From JACDER01 sp963717765 (GTDB lineage Bacteria > Actinomycetota > Thermoleophilia > Gaiellales > Gaiellaceae): DNA of 64,000 nt. The position numbers and the translations under genes are program-made. Of this stretch, positions 17,062-25,993 are shown in pieces. How positions within the stretch are numbered: the first letter of the stretch is position 1; each line of letters opens with the position of its first letter. The DNA is taken from assembly GCA_963717765.1 (NCBI GenBank), contig CAVQWX010000003.1, forward strand, positions 248,001 through 312,000, written 5' to 3'. The notes beneath the pieces were generated by a model. The model saw only the letters and a list, made by a program, of their open reading frames with translations. It did not search any database and was not told the DNA's origin.

Positions 17062-18249
17062 TCAGGAGCGAGACGAGACCGATACCAGCACCTCCTCGAA
17101 GCGGTCGCCGATCGCGGCGATGTCGAACGTGCGCTCGGCGTAGTCGCGGCCGGTTTCGCCCAGTTGCGCGCGCAACGCGTCATCCTCCAACAGGCGTCGC
17201 GCCCCCGCGATCAGCCCCTCTGCATCGTCCGGTTCCACCAGGACGCCGGCGCCGCTGGACTCGACCACCTTGGCCGCCAGGTTGTCCGGCGGCAGTGCCG
17301 CCAGCAGTGGCCGCCCGGCGCACAGGTAGCTCAGCACCTTCGAGGGCACGGCGAACCTGCCCGCCTCGCGCTCGAGGATCACCACGAGGATGTCGCCGGC
17401 GCCGAGCACGTCCGGAAGCTCGTCGTACGGCTGGAAGCCGAGCAGCCGCAGGTTTTCGCGTGGCCGCTCGGCCAGCCAGTCGGCGCCCAGGCCCTCGGAG
17501 GCGACCACGACCCGTGCCTGAGGGAGCGAGTCCGCCAGCTCGAGCAGCAAGCCGGCGTCGTGCTTCAGCCCGAGCGTCCCCGAGTAGAGCAGGACGGGCT
17601 CTCCATCCAGCCCATGCCGGCGGGCCCAGGCGTTGTCGCGCGGCCGCACCGGCAGCTCGTCCACCGGGGCCCAGTTCTCGATCACGTGGATCCGCTCCTC
17701 GGGGATGCGCCACGCCAGCAGCGTCGTGCGGAAGTCCTCCGAGATCGCCACCACCGCGGAGCTCGACATGAGAGCCTTGCGCTCGAGGCCCACGAGCGCC
17801 TTTCCGAACGGGCGGCCGCCGAACGGGAGCCGCCGCTCGACCTCGAGCTGCATGGCGATGCTGTAGAAGTCCTGCAGCCAGAAGACGAACGGGATGCGCT
17901 TCCGGCGGCAGGAGCGGGCGAGCGCGCTCTGGGCGAAGAGCGGCGTATCCGCGGAGAGCACCACGTCCGGCTGAGCCTCCCGGATCCTGCGGCCGGCCCG
18001 GTCTCCATAGATGAGCTCCTGTCGCAGCCGGGTGGCGGGGGAGTACTTGGCGAACTGCGCGCCCATGCTGATCGGCTCGATCTCGAGGGTCTCGGGGTCG
18101 TCTCCGCGCAGCTCCAGGTCGCCCTTGCCCGCGCGGTAGCTCGGGCAGTGCAGGTGCAGGACCCGGTGGCCGCGGCGGGCAAGCTCGCGGCTCAGCTGGA
18201 CGGGAAACGGGAAGCCCGAATAGTCGTGGACGACCATGCGGAGCGGCAC
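17062..18249 (-). CDS. Glycosyltransferase family 4 (WcaI/WbuB-like)
   Basis: 395 residues, GTG start. N-terminal VVHDYSGFPFPVQLSRELARRGH, then FVFWLQDFYSIAM and RKALMSSSAVVAISEDF. Donor domain LLYSGTLGLKHDAGLLLELA, and instead of E-x7-E it carries FAVPSKVLSYLCAGRPLLA, as in the WcaI/WbuB branch. A TAGGCT hexamer lies 6 nt before the start. With the FkbM gene it forms a minus-strand pair divergent from the hydrolase at 18307. Confidence 0.85.
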   Translation of the reverse strand: MPLRMVVHDYSGFPFPVQLSRELARRGHRVLHLHCPSYRAGKGDLELRGDDPETLEIEPISMGAQFAKYSPATRLRQELIYGDRAGRRIREAQPDVVLSADTPLFAQSALARSCRRKRIPFVFWLQDFYSIAMQLEVERRLPFGGRPFGKALVGLERKALMSSSAVVAISEDFRTTLLAWRIPEERIHVIENWAPVDELPVRPRDNAWARRHGLDGEPVLLYSGTLGLKHDAGLLLELADSLPQARVVVASEGLGADWLAERPRENLRLLGFQPYDELPDVLGAGDILVVILEREAGRFAVPSKVLSYLCAGRPLLAALPPDNLAAKVVESSGAGVLVEPDDAEGLIAGARRLLEDDALRAQLGETGRDYAERTFDIAAIGDRFEEVLVSVSSRS

Positions 18250-18255
18250 CGGCTG

Positions 18256-18261
18256 AGCCTA
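18256..18261 (-). promoter_or_regulatory. Probable -10 hexamer for the GT4 gene starting at 18249
   Basis: On the minus strand reads TAGGCT, ending 6 nt before the GTG start; leaderless-type spacing. Confidence 0.45.
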
Positions 18262-18294
18262 CCCAGGCTTACCGATCCTTAATAGGGGCGCTGG

Positions 18295-18300
18295 TACCCT
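18295..18300 (+). promoter_or_regulatory. Probable -10 hexamer for the hydrolase at 18307
   Basis: TACCCT, 6 nt before the GTG start; leaderless-type spacing. Confidence 0.45.
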
Positions 18301-18306
18301 CGGCCC

Positions 18307-19740
18307 GTGGTCGGGCGCCTGATTGCTCTCGCGGCTCCACTCGTCCTCGCTGCGTCGCTGGTGGCTTCGGCGAGCGGCGGCGGGCCTCTCCGGACGGCTG
18401 TCGTCGAGCCTCCCGAGTTCGACCTGGCCGGCGAGAACGTCGTGTTCGAGCGCATGCACGGGGCGGGCGCGACCGCCGTTCGCATGGACCTATCCTGGTT
18501 CACGATCGCCCCGAAGACGCTGCCGGTGAGCTTCGACCCGGAGAATCCGGCCGACCCGGCCTACGACTGGTCGGCCCTCGACGCGCGGATCCAGGCGGCC
18601 TTCGCGCACGGCCTCGAGCCGTACCTCGTGGTGAACGACGCTCCCGTGTGGGCGCGGCTCGACAACAAGGAGGCCGGCGCGCCGCCGAACGCGGCGGACC
18701 TCGGAAAGTTCATGCACGCCGCCGCGGAGCGCTACAGCGGCAGCGAAGGGCTCCCGCGAATCCGCTACTGGCAGATCTGGATCGAGCCGAACGTGAACAA
18801 GTTCTTCCGCCACCAGTTCGAGGGCGGGAAGCTGATCGCGCCCATCCGCTACGCCGCGATGGTCGACGCCGCCGCTGACGCGATCCACGCCGTCCGGCCC
18901 GACAACAAGGTGATCGCCGGCGGCTTGTCCCCGTTCACGGTCACCCGCGGCGACACCCGCGCCATTACGCCCATGGTCTTCATGGCGGACATGCTGTGCA
19001 TGACGGTGAAAGGGAAGCCGAAGGCGGGCTGCAGCCGGCGCATCCACTTCGACATCTGGTCGCACCACCCCTTCACAAGCGGCGGCCCGACGCATCACGC
19101 GTTCCACAAGGGGGACATCTCGCTGGGCGATCTCGGCGAGATGAAGGCGCTGCTCAAGGCGTCCTACAGGTTCAAGCACATCGTCACCGGCGCGCCGCCG
19201 GCCTTCTGGGTGACCGAGTTTTCGTGGGACACGAACCCGCCCGACCCGAAGGCGCTGCCGATCAAGCTCCAGGCCCGCTGGACGGCCGAGGCCCTGTACG
19301 TGATGTGGAAGGCCGGCATCACGATGGTCACGTGGCTGGACATCCGCGACCACCCCTATCCCCAGAACGCCGTCCAGTCCGGCCTGTACTTCGCGGGTCC
19401 GACCCTGCAGCAGGACCGGCCGAAGCCGACGCTTTCCGCCTTCCGCTTCCCGTTCGTCGCGTACGCACGCAAGGGCGGGATCTTCGTCTGGGGCCGCACG
19501 CCGTGGGGAAAGCCCGGACGCGTCGTCGTCTACCAGAGCACGACCGGGCGCTGGAAGCAGCGCGCCTTCCTGACCGCGAACGCGAACGGCATCTTCAGCG
19601 GGACGGTCAAGGGTACGAAGACGGGCTTCGTGCGGGCACAGCTCGCCGTGGGGGGCAAGGCGGCGAACGGGAGGAGCCTCGGATTCTCGCTCAAGCGGCC
19701 GCCGGACCGTCTGATCCCGATCTTCGGAAGCGGCGGATAG
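18307..19740 (+). CDS. Secreted clan GH-A-like hydrolase paralog with WIEPN motif, no LamG
   Basis: 477 residues, GTG start, signal peptide (LIALAAPLVLAASLVASASG). Same family as 3529: NPADPAYDWSALD, TSGGPTHHA, FWVTEFSWD (nucleophile Glu304) and VWGRTPWGKPGRV. The acid/base Glu160 is in WIEPN, so the Asn that precedes the catalytic Glu in clan GH-A is Ile here. The LamG domain is absent: the beta domain runs straight into the closing FSLKRPPDR tail. This paralog may be weakly active or only bind glycan. Its last 50 bp overlap the GT4 gene on the other strand. Confidence 0.7.
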   Translation: MVGRLIALAAPLVLAASLVASASGGGPLRTAVVEPPEFDLAGENVVFERMHGAGATAVRMDLSWFTIAPKTLPVSFDPENPADPAYDWSALDARIQAAFAHGLEPYLVVNDAPVWARLDNKEAGAPPNAADLGKFMHAAAERYSGSEGLPRIRYWQIWIEPNVNKFFRHQFEGGKLIAPIRYAAMVDAAADAIHAVRPDNKVIAGGLSPFTVTRGDTRAITPMVFMADMLCMTVKGKPKAGCSRRIHFDIWSHHPFTSGGPTHHAFHKGDISLGDLGEMKALLKASYRFKHIVTGAPPAFWVTEFSWDTNPPDPKALPIKLQARWTAEALYVMWKAGITMVTWLDIRDHPYPQNAVQSGLYFAGPTLQQDRPKPTLSAFRFPFVAYARKGGIFVWGRTPWGKPGRVVVYQSTTGRWKQRAFLTANANGIFSGTVKGTKTGFVRAQLAVGGKAANGRSLGFSLKRPPDRLIPIFGSGG

Positions 19741-20860
19741 CTTCGCTGTAGACGCCGAGCGCCGCCTCGGCGATACGCGGCCAGGCGAAGTGCCGCGCCG
19801 CTGTGCGGGCGCCCTCGCGCAGCCGCGTCCGCGCCGCCTCGTCCTCCAGCAGCTGCGCGAGCGTACGGGCCAGGCCGACCGGGTCTTCGGGCTCGACGAG
19901 GGCGACGTCGCGGCCGTCGCGCAGCGGCTCGATCCGCTCCGGCGTGCCCGCGAGCACGGTGGGGACGCCGAGCGTGAGCGCGGCGGCGAGAGCGCTTCTT
20001 CCCAGGCTGTTCCGCCGGTACGGCAGGACGCACAGGTCCACAGAGGCGAGCAGCTCGGCGGCCTCGCCCGGGCCGAGCCAGGGCGTCCAGATGACCGCGT
20101 CGGCGAGGCCGAGCCGCTCCGCCTGCGCGCGGTAGATCTCGTAGCGGGCGCTGTCGGCGGCGCCGATCATCGCGAGGCGGGCGGCGGACCCGTCGTGCCG
20201 GAGCCGCACAAGTGCCTCGAGGAGGTCCTCCACGCCCCGGGTGAAGTCGAGCTGGCCGAAATACCCGAGGAGCGGCGTGTCGCGCAGCCCCAGCTCGCGG
20301 CGGACGGCGTTCGGCGCGCGCCTCGTTTCGGCGGCGATGTTGGTGCCCACGGGGAGCCAGCGCACCGGCTTCGTCCGGCCGGCCACGCGCTGGATCGCGC
20401 CCAGGTAGTACGGATCGTGGCTCGTCAGGACCGAGCTCCGGCCGAGGAGCGCGAGCGCTTCGAGCTTGATCGGCAGCGGCGAGCGCCGGCCCAGCCCGAG
20501 GTTCCAGAATGTCGTCACCAGGGGCAACCGGCGCAGTCCGAGGGCCGCGGGAAGCTGGTAGCGTCCCTGCAGAACGGAGTCCGGAAAGAGGACGTGGACG
20601 ACGTCGACACCCTCGCTCCGCAGCAGCTCGTTCGCCTTCCGAAGCGTCCCCCGTCCGTCCTCCGAGAGCGTCCAGTCCTCGACCGCCCGGTGAACCGTCA
20701 CCCCCTCGCTCACCTCCTCGCGCTCAGGGCCGCGGCCGCCCGAGGTGAGCACGTGCACCTCCGCCTCGCGCTCGGCGAGCGCGGCGGCGAAGCGGGCGAC
20801 GAAGTCGGCGCCGCCGTTCCGCTCCGGGGGATAGGTGCCGAAGACGACGGCGACGCGCAT
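19691..20860 (-). CDS. Glycosyltransferase family 4
   Basis: 389 residues from the ATG at 20860, which gives the usual GT4 opening RVAVVFGTYPPERNGGADF. VVHVLFPDSVLQGRYQLP and VLTSHDPYYLGAI belong to the acceptor domain; LLGYFGQLDFTRGVEDLLEAL opens the donor domain. The E-x7-E acid pair is not obvious (YRRNSLGRSALAAALTLG takes its place), so it belongs to a divergent GT4 branch. A TAGACT hexamer 8 nt upstream supports this start. Confidence 0.82.
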   Translation of the reverse strand: MRVAVVFGTYPPERNGGADFVARFAAALAEREAEVHVLTSGGRGPEREEVSEGVTVHRAVEDWTLSEDGRGTLRKANELLRSEGVDVVHVLFPDSVLQGRYQLPAALGLRRLPLVTTFWNLGLGRRSPLPIKLEALALLGRSSVLTSHDPYYLGAIQRVAGRTKPVRWLPVGTNIAAETRRAPNAVRRELGLRDTPLLGYFGQLDFTRGVEDLLEALVRLRHDGSAARLAMIGAADSARYEIYRAQAERLGLADAVIWTPWLGPGEAAELLASVDLCVLPYRRNSLGRSALAAALTLGVPTVLAGTPERIEPLRDGRDVALVEPEDPVGLARTLAQLLEDEAARTRLREGARTAARHFAWPRIAEAALGVYSEAIRRFRRSGSDGPAAA

Positions 20861-21938
20861 GGTTGCTGAGTCTAGGACGCGGGTGACCGTCGTCTCGCCC
20901 GAGCCTACGCCGTACCGGGCGCCGCTCTTCGACGCGCTCGCGGAGCGGCCGGAGCTCGACCTCACCGTGATCTACGCCGCCACGACGGTGGCGGGACGGA
21001 CGTGGAACGTCGATCTCGGCCACCGGGCCGTCTTCCTCCGCGGTGTCGGCGTGCCGGGCGCGGCGCGCGTCCTCCGCCACGACTATCCCATCACGCCGGG
21101 CGTGCTCCGTGCGCTCGGCGGCGCCCACCCGGAATGCGTCGTCGTCTCCGGCTGGAGCACGTTCGCCTCCCAGGCGGCGCTCGCGTGGTGCCGCGCGCGG
21201 CGCGTCCCGTACGTCCTGATCGTGGAGAGCCACGACGAGGGGCCGCGCTCCCGCTGGCGCGAGGCGGTCAAGGGGACGGTGGTGCCACGGACCGTGCGGG
21301 GCGCGGCTGGCGTCCTGGTCACGGGGACGCTCGCGCGACGCTCGATGCTCGCACGCGGCGCGCGGCCGGAGCGCATCCGGGTCTTCGCCAACACGATCGA
21401 TGTCGATGCATGGGGGGCGCGCGCGGGGAAGCTGGCGGCGAGGAGGGACGAGTTGCGCGAAGCGCTGGGTCTGAGGCCGGAGCACGTCGCCGTGCTGTGC
21501 GTCGCCCGCCGCATTCCGGAAAAGGGGCTCGACACGCTCGAGCAGGCTGTGGACCTGGCCGGCGGGAGCCTGCGCCTGCTCGTTGTCAGCGACCTCCCGC
21601 ACGACCGAGTAATCGAGGCGTACGCGGCCGCCGACGTGTTCGCGCTCCTGTCCAGGCACGAGCCCTGGGGCGTGGTCGTGAGCGAGGCGGCTGCCTGCGG
21701 CCTGCCGCTCGTCCTCTCCGATCGGGTCGGAGCGGCGCCCGACCTGCTCCGCGAGGGCGAGAACGGCTTCCTCGTCCCCGCCGATGACGTCGCTGCGGCG
21801 GCCGGGGCACTCGGCATGCTCGTCGATCCGGAGACGCGCAGGCGGATGGGCGAGCGCTCCGCCGAGATCGCTCGCGACTGGGGCTACGGCCCGAGCATCG
21901 AGAACTTCGTCGCGGCGGTGCGCGAGGCGGTCGCGTGA
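20859..21938 (+). CDS. Glycosyltransferase family 4
   Basis: 359 residues from the ATG at 20859, whose first two bases are shared with the divergent gene's start. The GTG at 20883 (giving MTVVSPEPTPYRAPL) is a good alternative that leaves a 22-bp intergenic region. The donor domain has VLCVARRIPEKGLDTLEQA and the E-x7-E element EPWGVVVSE, followed by GLPLVLSDRVGAAPDLL. Closest in the window to the GT4 at 12390. Followed by another GT4 with a GTGA overlap. Confidence 0.85.
   Translation: MVAESRTRVTVVSPEPTPYRAPLFDALAERPELDLTVIYAATTVAGRTWNVDLGHRAVFLRGVGVPGAARVLRHDYPITPGVLRALGGAHPECVVVSGWSTFASQAALAWCRARRVPYVLIVESHDEGPRSRWREAVKGTVVPRTVRGAAGVLVTGTLARRSMLARGARPERIRVFANTIDVDAWGARAGKLAARRDELREALGLRPEHVAVLCVARRIPEKGLDTLEQAVDLAGGSLRLLVVSDLPHDRVIEAYAAADVFALLSRHEPWGVVVSEAAACGLPLVLSDRVGAAPDLLREGENGFLVPADDVAAAAGALGMLVDPETRRRMGERSAEIARDWGYGPSIENFVAAVREAVA
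20869..20874 (-). promoter_or_regulatory. Probable -10 hexamer for the GT4 gene starting at 20860
   Basis: On the minus strand reads TAGACT, 8 nt before the ATG; leaderless-type spacing. Confidence 0.45.
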
Positions 21939-22849
21939 TCGGCATCTCGCTGGCGACACTCCGGCCGGGAAAGATGGGCGGCTCGGAGACGTACGTGCGC
22001 GGTCTCCTCCGCGCTCTCGAGGAGCACGGCGAGCTCGAGTACCGGCCGCTCAGGCGGGGGGACGCGAACCTGAACGGGCTGGACGCGGTCCATTACCCGT
22101 TCACGGTCGCGTACCCGCGCGCGAAGCTGCCGGCGGCGGTGACACTGCACGACGTCCTGCACCGCGAGCCGATGCGCTCGCCGCGCCGGCTCCTGAGGCG
22201 CTTCACATACGACCGCCCGGTGCGGTCGGCCCGCATCGCGATCGTGCCGAGCGAGTTCATCCGCGAGCGCGCGCAGCGTCTGCTCGGGCTGCCCCGCGAG
22301 CGCCTGCGGGTCGTCCACCACGGAATCGATCACGATCGCTTCCGGCCGGCGGACGAGCCGCGGGAGGGTTTCCTCTTCTATCCCGCCGAGGCGTGGCCGC
22401 ACAAGAACCACCGACGATTGTTCGAGGCCTTCGCGCGGCTGCGTGCCGAGCGGCCGGGCCTCGAGCTGCTGCTGACGGGGACGGGATTCCGCGACCTGCC
22501 GCCCGCCGTTCGCACCGTAGGGCGCGTCGACTGGGACGAGCTCCCGTCGCTCTACCGGCGGGCGGGCGCGCTCGTCTTTCCGAGCCTGTACGAGGGGTTC
22601 GGACTTCCACCGCTGGAGGCGATGGCAAGCGGTTGCCCGGTCGCGTCGTCGAACGCGGCCTCGCTGCCCGAGGTGTGCGGGCACGCTGCCGTGTACTTCG
22701 ACCCGACCTCGGTGGACGCGATGGCGGCGGCCATGCGGAAGGCACTCGAGGGCGAGCTCGTCGAGAAGGGGCTGGCGCAGGCGGCGCGCTTCACGTGGAA
22801 GCAATGCGCCGCGGGGCACGACGACGTCTACCGCGAGCTGACCGCCTGA
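21935..22849 (+). CDS. Glycosyltransferase family 4 (short)
   Basis: 304 residues, GTG start in a GTGA overlap. IGISLATLRPGKMGGSETYVRGLL opens the protein, then AVTLHDVLHREPMRSP and IVPSEFIRERAQ. Donor half: FLFYPAEAWPHKNHRRLFEAF and the E-x7-E element EGFGLPPLE. It is shorter than most GT4 proteins because the acceptor domain is compact. Related to the 45241-48307 group (same HDV/HDL and EGFGLP elements). The 3' end overlaps the next gene by 22 bp tail-to-tail. Confidence 0.87.
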   Translation: MIGISLATLRPGKMGGSETYVRGLLRALEEHGELEYRPLRRGDANLNGLDAVHYPFTVAYPRAKLPAAVTLHDVLHREPMRSPRRLLRRFTYDRPVRSARIAIVPSEFIRERAQRLLGLPRERLRVVHHGIDHDRFRPADEPREGFLFYPAEAWPHKNHRRLFEAFARLRAERPGLELLLTGTGFRDLPPAVRTVGRVDWDELPSLYRRAGALVFPSLYEGFGLPPLEAMASGCPVASSNAASLPEVCGHAAVYFDPTSVDAMAAAMRKALEGELVEKGLAQAARFTWKQCAAGHDDVYRELTA

Positions 22850-23718
22850 GCCACGATGGCGTCTCCGCGGTGGAGAACGTCCGCAAGCCGCCCGGCCGGG
22901 GCGACGAGCGCCCGGCGGCCGTACCGACCCGTCCACTGCTCCAGCTCGTAGCGACCCCGGCGACGGTTCCGCCGCGCCTCGAGGGACAGGAGGAGCCACT
23001 CGCCCGGGGTGACGTTGCTCGTCCGCGCAAGCTCGAGCCCGCACTGCGCGCACAGCTTGCGGAGGGATTCCTCTGTGAAGTGAAAGAGGTGGAACGGCAC
23101 GTGCCAGTGCAGCCAGTCGGGGCCGAACGCCCGCCGCCAGAGGCTGGACGCGTTCGGGACGACGATGAACACCATCCCGTCGTCGCGGAGCGCCGGCCGG
23201 ACCGTACGCAGCACATAGTGTGGATCGCGGACGTGCTCCAGCACCTGCGAGAGCAGGATGGACCCGAAGCGTCCCTCCGCCAGCTCGGCCTCTTCGATCG
23301 GAGCGGAGATCACCTCGATCCCGTAGCCGCGGGCGACTTCCGCCGTTTCCGGGTTCGGCTCGAGGCCCATGACCTCGAATCCGCGCCGGCGCAGCGCGAC
23401 CAGCGCCTCGCCCGTGTTCGAGCCCACGTCCAGCACGGGGCCTGCACGGACCATGTCCGTCAGGGGCAGGCTTCCGTTGAGGACGTGCCACGCGTGGGCC
23501 AGTCGTCCCGTGGCCGGTACGCGCCCTTCTTCGCCCCGGTACTCGCTCGAGTACAGGGATCCGAGGTCTTCCGGCGCGTCGAGCGTCACGCCCAGTCCGC
23601 ACACGCGACACCAGCCGATATGGACGGTGTGGGGGAGGCCCATGCGGTTGTCCCGGTAGGACGTCCCGTCGGGCACGAGCGGCCCGCATCCGAGAGGGCA
23701 GATCGTCTCGACGGCCAC
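22828..23718 (-). CDS. SAM-dependent methyltransferase with N-terminal zinc-ribbon-like Cys cluster
   Basis: 296 residues, GTG start. The N-terminus has ICPLGCG and WCRVCGLG (four or more Cys, zinc-ribbon-like), as in the C-methyltransferase/Methyltransf_23 group of sugar and glycan enzymes. The SAM loop is PVLDVGSNTGEALVAL, followed by VMGLEPNPETAEVA and ILLSQVLEHVRDP. Probably modifies a nucleotide sugar or glycan intermediate. Divergent from the GT4 gene at 23745 across a 26-bp region with a shared promoter palindrome. Confidence 0.8.
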   Translation of the reverse strand: MAVETICPLGCGPLVPDGTSYRDNRMGLPHTVHIGWCRVCGLGVTLDAPEDLGSLYSSEYRGEEGRVPATGRLAHAWHVLNGSLPLTDMVRAGPVLDVGSNTGEALVALRRRGFEVMGLEPNPETAEVARGYGIEVISAPIEEAELAEGRFGSILLSQVLEHVRDPHYVLRTVRPALRDDGMVFIVVPNASSLWRRAFGPDWLHWHVPFHLFHFTEESLRKLCAQCGLELARTSNVTPGEWLLLSLEARRNRRRGRYELEQWTGRYGRRALVAPAGRLADVLHRGDAIVAQAVSSR

Positions 23719-23728
23719 GATGGACGCA

Positions 23729-23738
23729 ATCCTAGGAT
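23729..23738. promoter_or_regulatory. Palindromic bidirectional -10 element
   Basis: ATCCTAGGAT is a perfect 10-bp palindrome. Read on the plus strand, TAGGAT at 23733-23738 ends 6 nt before the GTG at 23745. Read on the minus strand, TAGGAT at 23734-23729 ends 10 nt before the GTG at 23718. One site may drive both divergent units. Confidence 0.5.
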
Positions 23739-23744
23739 CTAGTC

Positions 23745-24890
23745 GTGCGACGCATGCTCGTCCTCAACCAGTACTACTGGCCCGGCCCCGAGGCGACGGC
23801 GCAGCTCCTGACCGAGCTGTGCGAGGGCCTGGCGGACACGTACGACGTGACGGTCGTCGCGGGGACGACGCGCGGCGCCGGGCCCGGCCGGCAGCTGCGG
23901 AACGGCGTCGACGTCGTCCGCGTATCCTCCACTGCCTTCTCCCGCAGCCGGCTGGCGGCGCGCGCGGCCAACTACCTCACCTACGTCGTGCTCGCCGCGC
24001 TGCGCGGAGTCACCGCCCGCCGCCCCGACGCCGTCCTCTGCCAGACCGATCCGCCGTTCCTCGGGGCGGCCGCGTACGCCGTCGCGCGTCGCTTCGGGGC
24101 GCCGCTCGTGGTGGTGATCCAGGATCTCTACCCCGAGAGCGCGCGGGGGAAGCTGAGCCCTCCTCTGCTGCAGGGCCTCGGGACGGTCGTCGACTCTTAC
24201 CTGCGCAGGGCCGATCGAGTGGTCGCGATCAGCGGGACGATGGCGAGGCGCCTGGAGGAGCGGGGCGTCGCGCCCAACCGGATCGTCGTGATCCCCGGCT
24301 GGGTGGACACGGACGAGATCCATCCCGTGGAGGTGGCGCGCGACGGGCGCTTCGTCGTCATGCATTCCGGCAACATCGGGCACGCCCAGGAGCTGGACAC
24401 GCTGCTCGAGGCTGCGCGCGCGCTCGCCGACGTCCAGTTCGAGATCGTCGGGAACGGAGCGCGCCGCGAGGAGCTCCAGCGGGCGGCCGCCGGCCTCGCG
24501 AATGTCGCCTTCCGCCCGTACCGCCCCCGCGGCGAGCTGTCCGCGTCGCTCTCATCTGCCTCGCTCCATTTCGTCGGACTTGCCGGCGGGCTTTCCGGGG
24601 CCATGGTCCCGAGCCGGCTCTACGGCGTTCTGGCGGCCGGAAGGCCCGTGCTGGTCGCCGCCGACGACGCGAGCGAGGCGGCGCAGCTCGTCCGTGACGC
24701 CGGCGCTGGGATCGTCGTTTCCCCGGGGAAGCCGGCGGACGTGGAAGGTGCGATCCGAGCGGCGCGAGACGGCCAGTACGATCTGGACGAGATGGGACGG
24801 CGCGGCCGCGACTACGTCGTGTCGCGGCACGGCCGGGAGGCCGGGCTCGCCGCGTACCGCGACCTGCTCGAACAGGTGCTCGGAAGGTGA
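23745..24890 (+). CDS. Glycosyltransferase family 4 (WcaI-like)
   Basis: 381 residues, GTG start (an ATG three codons on is possible). MLVLNQYYWPGPEATAQLLTEL and VVIQDLYPESARGKL are typical of WcaI-like enzymes, as are FVVMHSGNIGHAQELDTLLEAA and the C-terminal MVPSRLYGVLAAGRPVL in place of E-x7-E. First gene of a long coupled operon that continues to 33772. Probably an early transferase working on the product of the initiating transferase two genes downstream. Confidence 0.87.
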   Translation: MRRMLVLNQYYWPGPEATAQLLTELCEGLADTYDVTVVAGTTRGAGPGRQLRNGVDVVRVSSTAFSRSRLAARAANYLTYVVLAALRGVTARRPDAVLCQTDPPFLGAAAYAVARRFGAPLVVVIQDLYPESARGKLSPPLLQGLGTVVDSYLRRADRVVAISGTMARRLEERGVAPNRIVVIPGWVDTDEIHPVEVARDGRFVVMHSGNIGHAQELDTLLEAARALADVQFEIVGNGARREELQRAAAGLANVAFRPYRPRGELSASLSSASLHFVGLAGGLSGAMVPSRLYGVLAAGRPVLVAADDASEAAQLVRDAGAGIVVSPGKPADVEGAIRAARDGQYDLDEMGRRGRDYVVSRHGREAGLAAYRDLLEQVLGR

Positions 24891-25993
24891 ACTTCGTCAA
24901 GGCGCTCTTCTGGGGCTCGGTCGGCGCTCTCGCGTGGACGCACGCCGGCTACCCGCTCGCCGCCGCCGCGGCGGCGCGGCTGCGTCCCCGGCGCGTGAAC
25001 GCGCGGGACGAGCTGCCGACGGTCGCCACAGTGGTCGCGGCGCACGACGAGGAGACCGTCATCGAGCGCCGGCTCCAGAACCTGCTCGAGCAGGACTATC
25101 CGCCCGACCGCGTCGAGATTCTCGTCGCGTCGGATGCGTCCACCGACCGCACGGACGAGGTCGTCGAAGAGATTGCCGCCCGCGAGCCCCGCGTTCGCCT
25201 GCTGCGGTGCGAGCGCGGCGGGAAGGTCGCCGCGCAGAATCGCGCGGTCCGCGAGACGGACGCGCACATCCTCGCCTTCACCGACGCCGCAACCGAGTGG
25301 GCGCCGGACGCGCTGCGCAAGCTCGTCCGCTCGTTCGCCGATCCGGAGGTCGCCTACGTGACAGGCGGCCACGTCTACCGCGCCGCGGACGGGACGAACC
25401 GCGAGGGCACGTACTGGAAGTACGAGCACTGGCTGCGCCTGAACGAGTCCCGCCTCGGCTCGATCACGGGCGGGATCGGTCCGATCTACGCCGTACGCCG
25501 CGAGGAGTACGTCGACGTCGATCCCCGCTTCGGGCACGACCTCGCCTTCCCGTACCTGATGGTGCAGCGCGGCAAGCGGGCCGTCTACGACCCGGAGGCG
25601 CTCGCGTACGAGAAGCCGTCGCGCGACCTCGAGGACGAGTACAGGCGCAAGGTGCGCATGCTCGAGCACTGCTGGCTCATCACGCTGCGCGGCGGGATGC
25701 TCCGCCGGCTCGGCCCCGTCTACACCGTCGAGATCGTCTCACACCGGCATCTGCGCTACGCGAGCGGCGTGCTCCACCTAGTCGCGCTGGGAACGAACAT
25801 CGTCCTCGTACGCGAAGGGGTCTTCTACCGGGTGATGCTCGGTGGACAGCTCGCGCTCCTGGCAGCAGCGGCGGCGCGCAAGGGGATCGCGCGGTACTAC
25901 GTCCTGGTGACGTGGGCGACCGTCCAGGCGCTCGCGAACTACCTGCGCCGTGGGGTGCCGACGACATGGGCTCCCCCAGAAGGCACGCGGTGA
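24887..25993 (+). CDS. Membrane glycosyltransferase family 2
   Basis: 368 residues, GTG start in a GTGA overlap. GT-A domain: TVATVVAAHDEETVIERRLQNLLEQDYP, ILVASDASTDRTDEVV, and a cellulose-synthase/hyaluronan-synthase-like layout in which the catalytic part is followed by membrane segments (HLVALGTNIVLV; QLALLAAAAARKG). A short hydrophobic N-terminus is also present. Probably processive-type or lipid-linked sugar transfer. Coupled on both sides. Confidence 0.82.
   Translation: MNFVKALFWGSVGALAWTHAGYPLAAAAAARLRPRRVNARDELPTVATVVAAHDEETVIERRLQNLLEQDYPPDRVEILVASDASTDRTDEVVEEIAAREPRVRLLRCERGGKVAAQNRAVRETDAHILAFTDAATEWAPDALRKLVRSFADPEVAYVTGGHVYRAADGTNREGTYWKYEHWLRLNESRLGSITGGIGPIYAVRREEYVDVDPRFGHDLAFPYLMVQRGKRAVYDPEALAYEKPSRDLEDEYRRKVRMLEHCWLITLRGGMLRRLGPVYTVEIVSHRHLRYASGVLHLVALGTNIVLVREGVFYRVMLGGQLALLAAAAARKGIARYYVLVTWATVQALANYLRRGVPTTWAPPEGTR

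Noticed and set aside
20861..20965. Longer N-terminus for the minus-strand GT4 gene
   Set aside because: The extra 35 residues are Ser/Arg-rich and antisense to the divergent gene; the ATG at 20860 gives the standard GT4 opening and has a TAGACT hexamer upstream.
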